Positions 61,547 to 64,000 of a DNA stretch of 64,000 bases are shown piece by piece. Position numbers and translations under genes: made by a program. Position 1 is the stretch's first letter, and each line of letters begins with the position of its first letter. The notes under the pieces are model-generated. The model made no database searches. It was not told the origin of the DNA and saw only the letters and a program-made list of their open reading frames with translations. Source of the DNA: Prauserella halophila (GTDB taxonomy: Bacteria; Actinomycetota; Actinomycetes; Mycobacteriales; Pseudonocardiaceae); NCBI RefSeq assembly GCF_024171895.1, contig NZ_JAMTCQ010000014.1, forward strand, positions 62,001 to 126,000, in the 5' to 3' direction.

Positions 61547-62842
61547 ATGAACGTGGATGTCGTCGTCGGAGCCGGCGTGATCGGAGCGTCGATCGCGCTC
61601 GAACTCGCCCGTTCCGGCCGGGAGGTGCTCGTCGTCGACAAGGCGAGCGGGGTGGGGCACGGCTCGACGAGCTCGTCGAGCGCGGTGGTGCGGTTCAACT
61701 TCTCCACCCGTGCCGGCGTCGCCACGGCCTGGGAGGCCCAGCACCGCTGGCAGCACTGGGGTGAGCACCTCGGATGCGATGTCGGCGAGACGGTCCGTTT
61801 CGAGCGTTGCGGGCTCGCGATGCTCGACGTGGAACTCGCGCCCCGTGCCGGGTACGTGCGCCTGTTCGACGACGTCGGCGTGCCCTACGAGGAGTGGGAC
61901 AGCGCCACCCTGCGGGGCCGGATCCCGGGTATCGACGCCGGCCGGCACTGGCCGCCCAAGCGCATCGACGACGAGCGGTTCTGGGACGAGCCGAGGGGCG
62001 AACTGGGTGCGGTGTACACACCGGACGCGGGCTACGTCGGCGATCCGCAGCTCGCCGCCCAGAACCTGGCCACGGCTGCGGCCCACCACGGTGCGCAGTT
62101 CCGGCTCCGCACCGCCGTGGTCGGGCTTGACACCGAAAGCGGACGGGTGACCGGCGTCCGGCTCGACGACGGCAGCACCGTCCCGTGCCGCACCGTGGTC
62201 AACGCGGCCGGGCCGTGGTCGGGAGCGCTCAACGGGCTGGCCGGTGTCGGCTCGGACTTCACGATCGGCGTGCGCCCATTGCGACAGGAGGTGGCGTACG
62301 CCACCGCGCCGGCCGGATTCGCCCCGGCCGGTTCACCCGGCATCAGCATCGCCGACATGGACCTCGGCACGTACATGCGGGGCGAGGCCGGAGGTGGCCT
62401 GTTGATCGGGGGCACCGAACCCGAGTGCGATCCTCTGGACTGGCTCGACGATCCCGACGAGGCGCACCCCCACGCCACGGCAGCTGTGTTCGATGCGCAG
62501 GTGACGCGGGCGGCCCGGCGCCTGACCGAACTGGCCGTCCCGAGCCGGCCCCGCGGTGTGGTGGGCGTCTACGACGTCGCCGACGACTGGGCCCCGATCT
62601 ACGACCGCACCGAGCTGGACGGCTTCTACGTCGCGATCGGCACCAGCGGCAACCAGTTCAAGAACGCGCCGCTGGCCGGGGAATTCCTGGCCGCGATCAT
62701 CGAACAGGTCGAGAGTGGACGCAACCACGACGCCGATCCGGTGCAGTTCCGGGGGCAGTACACCAGCCAGACGATCGACCTGGGCGCCTTCTCCCGGCGC
62801 CGCAAGGTCGCCACCGGGACCTCCGGCACGGTGATGGGCTAG
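61547..62842 (+). CDS. FAD-dependent oxidoreductase (DAO family)
   Basis: 431 residues. The N-terminal FAD-binding motif is VVVGAGVIGASIALELARSG with VLVVDKASGVGHGSTSSSSAV. VNAAGPWSGALNGL and IAIGTSGNQFKNAPLAGEFLAAII close the fold. It resembles sarcosine oxidase/D-amino-acid oxidase relatives that oxidise C-N bonds; the substrate is unknown. ATG 61547 has CAGACT 6 nt upstream, a leaderless-type start. The convergent PucR-type regulator behind it could be related in function. Confidence 0.88.
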   Translation: MNVDVVVGAGVIGASIALELARSGREVLVVDKASGVGHGSTSSSSAVVRFNFSTRAGVATAWEAQHRWQHWGEHLGCDVGETVRFERCGLAMLDVELAPRAGYVRLFDDVGVPYEEWDSATLRGRIPGIDAGRHWPPKRIDDERFWDEPRGELGAVYTPDAGYVGDPQLAAQNLATAAAHHGAQFRLRTAVVGLDTESGRVTGVRLDDGSTVPCRTVVNAAGPWSGALNGLAGVGSDFTIGVRPLRQEVAYATAPAGFAPAGSPGISIADMDLGTYMRGEAGGGLLIGGTEPECDPLDWLDDPDEAHPHATAAVFDAQVTRAARRLTELAVPSRPRGVVGVYDVADDWAPIYDRTELDGFYVAIGTSGNQFKNAPLAGEFLAAIIEQVESGRNHDADPVQFRGQYTSQTIDLGAFSRRRKVATGTSGTVMG

Positions 62843-62866
62843 GACGGGCGTCCGGGTCGGACGTTC

Positions 62867-64000
62867 TCAGGTCTGACGCCGGTATGCCGCGGCGAGAGCG
62901 CGCAGCTTCACCCCCAGGTGCAGTGTCAGCCAGTCGTCTCCGCGGCCCAGCCGGTAGCCGGTGTGCGTCTCGATGCGCTTGAGGCGGTGGTAGAGGGTTG
63001 CGCGGTGCACGCACAGCAGATCGGCGGTACGGCGGACGTCGCCCGCGTGGTCGAAGAACGCCTCGAGCGTGTCGATCAGCACACCGTGCGGATCGCGGCG
63101 TTCCAGCTCGGCCAGGGCGGGTACCTGCGAGGCGAGCAGGAGATCCTCGACCGGAAGCCGGAGCAGGACCTCGTAGGGGCCCAACTCGCCCCACCGGGCC
63201 ACGGTGTCGACCGAGGGCACGAGCAGGGCGGCACGGGCAGCCAGGAACGCGTGGCGATGGGAGTCCACCACGGACTCGAGGTCCTCGACCGAGGAGCCGA
63301 CGCCGATCACCACCCGTGCCCCGTCACCGGCCAGGGACCGGAACCGGGCGAGGATCCGGCTGCTGAGGGCGTCGACCGGCACCTCGCTCGGGCGTGCGGC
63401 GTAGAGGATCCAGGCCCTCGAACGGTTCGTCACGGTGAGGGCAACGTCGTCGCGGGCGCGCACGCCCTCCTCAACGGCGGACTCGAGCGCGACGGCCGAC
63501 GCGTCGTCACCTCCCTCGACCTGGACGCCCAGGACGAGAAACGACGTGCGGCGATCGGAGAACGGGTTCTCCGCACGCAGGTTCTCGGCGGCACGGACGC
63601 GGGCCGAACGGTCGGACGAGACCAGTTCGCGCAGGAACGTCTCGTGGCGCGCCTTGGAGCGCTCGTGCAGGATCAGTCGCCGGTAGAGCACGACCCCGGC
63701 CCTGGCGGCGGCGTCCTCGGTCAACGCGATCTTGTCCGGGGCGAGCGTGCCGGCAGTGTCGATCAGCCACAGGTAGCCCAGCAGCAGACCGTTGCAACGC
63801 ACCGGAGCGCACAGCCTGGGCAGCGTGTTCTCGGCCGGGATGACCACGTGTCCCGGCCGCGTCCAGGTCGCGATACCGTGACCGAGCACCTCCTCGGTGA
63901 GGTCGGGGCTCACCGACCGGTTGAGGACCGAGGTCACCCGTACCGGGTCCTCGTCCCCGAAGTGCCGGCTCGCGGCCAGCAGGCGGATCGCCGGATCGTC
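62867..64000 (-). CDS. PucR/CdaR-type transcriptional regulator (partial)
   Basis: The frame is open to the window edge (at least 377 residues seen), so the start lies outside; GTG 63937 is internal, because the codons before it are coherent (DDPAIRLLAASRHFGDEDPVR). Visible are a GAF-like region (LCAPVRCNGLLLGYLWLIDTAG), a central GGDEF-related domain, and the C-terminal helix-turn-helix of the family (LIDTLEAFFDHAGDVRRTADLLCVHRATLYHRLKRIETHTGYRL). Such proteins activate catabolic genes in response to substrates such as purines, proline or amines. It converges on the FAD oxidoreductase gene. Confidence 0.88.
   Translation of the reverse strand, partial: DDPAIRLLAASRHFGDEDPVRVTSVLNRSVSPDLTEEVLGHGIATWTRPGHVVIPAENTLPRLCAPVRCNGLLLGYLWLIDTAGTLAPDKIALTEDAAARAGVVLYRRLILHERSKARHETFLRELVSSDRSARVRAAENLRAENPFSDRRTSFLVLGVQVEGGDDASAVALESAVEEGVRARDDVALTVTNRSRAWILYAARPSEVPVDALSSRILARFRSLAGDGARVVIGVGSSVEDLESVVDSHRHAFLAARAALLVPSVDTVARWGELGPYEVLLRLPVEDLLLASQVPALAELERRDPHGVLIDTLEAFFDHAGDVRRTADLLCVHRATLYHRLKRIETHTGYRLGRGDDWLTLHLGVKLRALAAAYRRQT

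Overview
The window is about 70% GC, uses ATG, GTG and TTG starts, and reads as chromosomal DNA of an actinomycete. The protein content and repeated matches to the known Mycobacterium tuberculosis gene order point to a Pseudonocardiales-type organism (Saccharomonospora, Prauserella or Amycolatopsis relatives). The genus is inferred and untested. I see no phage, plasmid, insertion sequence, CRISPR array, rRNA or tRNA.

Layout. (1) 1-20 kb is an envelope-polysaccharide region: DoxX, a TIGR03089 protein, two LytR-CpsA-Psr ligases, rmlB and rmlD, five further glycosyltransferases on both strands, wbbL, the mannose-1-phosphate guanylyltransferase manB and an HhH-GPD DNA glycosylase. It resembles the mycobacterial Rv3268-Rv3264c order with glycosyltransferases inserted between rmlD and wbbL. 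(2) 20.7-25.5 kb is a GntR-controlled NRAMP-like transporter, pxpB, pxpC and YcsI-family operon resembling the Bacillus ycsF-kip operon, without pxpA. (3) 25.6-29.8 kb holds a small GntR regulator, a Nudix hydrolase, the F420 genes fbiB and fbiA, and a decayed GNAT gene. (4) 29.9-42.3 kb follows the Rv1177-Rv1211 theme: fdxC-dapC, dapD, dapE, two LOG-family proteins, a secreted protein, an acyltransferase, a DivIVA-like protein, tag, an enoyl-CoA hydratase, a DUF3117 protein and a leucyl aminopeptidase. (5) 42.4-44.6 kb is a divergent LysR/MFS pair. (6) 44.8-55.4 kb follows Rv1220c-Rv1239c: methyltransferase, sigE, anti-sigma factor, htrA, tatB, mrp, DUF1003, a CBS/MgtE-N protein, a YflT-like stress protein, a 38-residue membrane peptide absent from most gene calls, and corA. 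(7) 55.9-64 kb holds DUF2332, Nudix, small membrane, PH-domain, PHP, MarC, PD-(D/E)XK nuclease, FAD oxidoreductase and PucR-type regulator genes.

Working together: RmlB and RmlD supply dTDP-rhamnose, ManB supplies GDP-mannose, WbbL and the other transferases build glycans, and the two LCP proteins probably attach them to peptidoglycan. SigE, its anti-sigma factor, HtrA and the TatB translocase form an envelope-stress group. DapC, DapD and DapE belong to the lysine/diaminopimelate pathway.

The most unusual signal is noncoding: a superfamily of 21-bp tandem repeats with a CGTGT head at about a dozen intergenic loci. At nine of these the repeat has the same strand orientation relative to the gene whose stop codon is nearest. 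There is also a palindromic GCCCC(G/A)AAGG/CCCTTGGGGGC element, many 15- and 18-bp tandem expansions inside non-conserved coding segments, and an unusual number of start codons lying 6-7 nt after a -10-like hexamer, as expected for leaderless transcripts.
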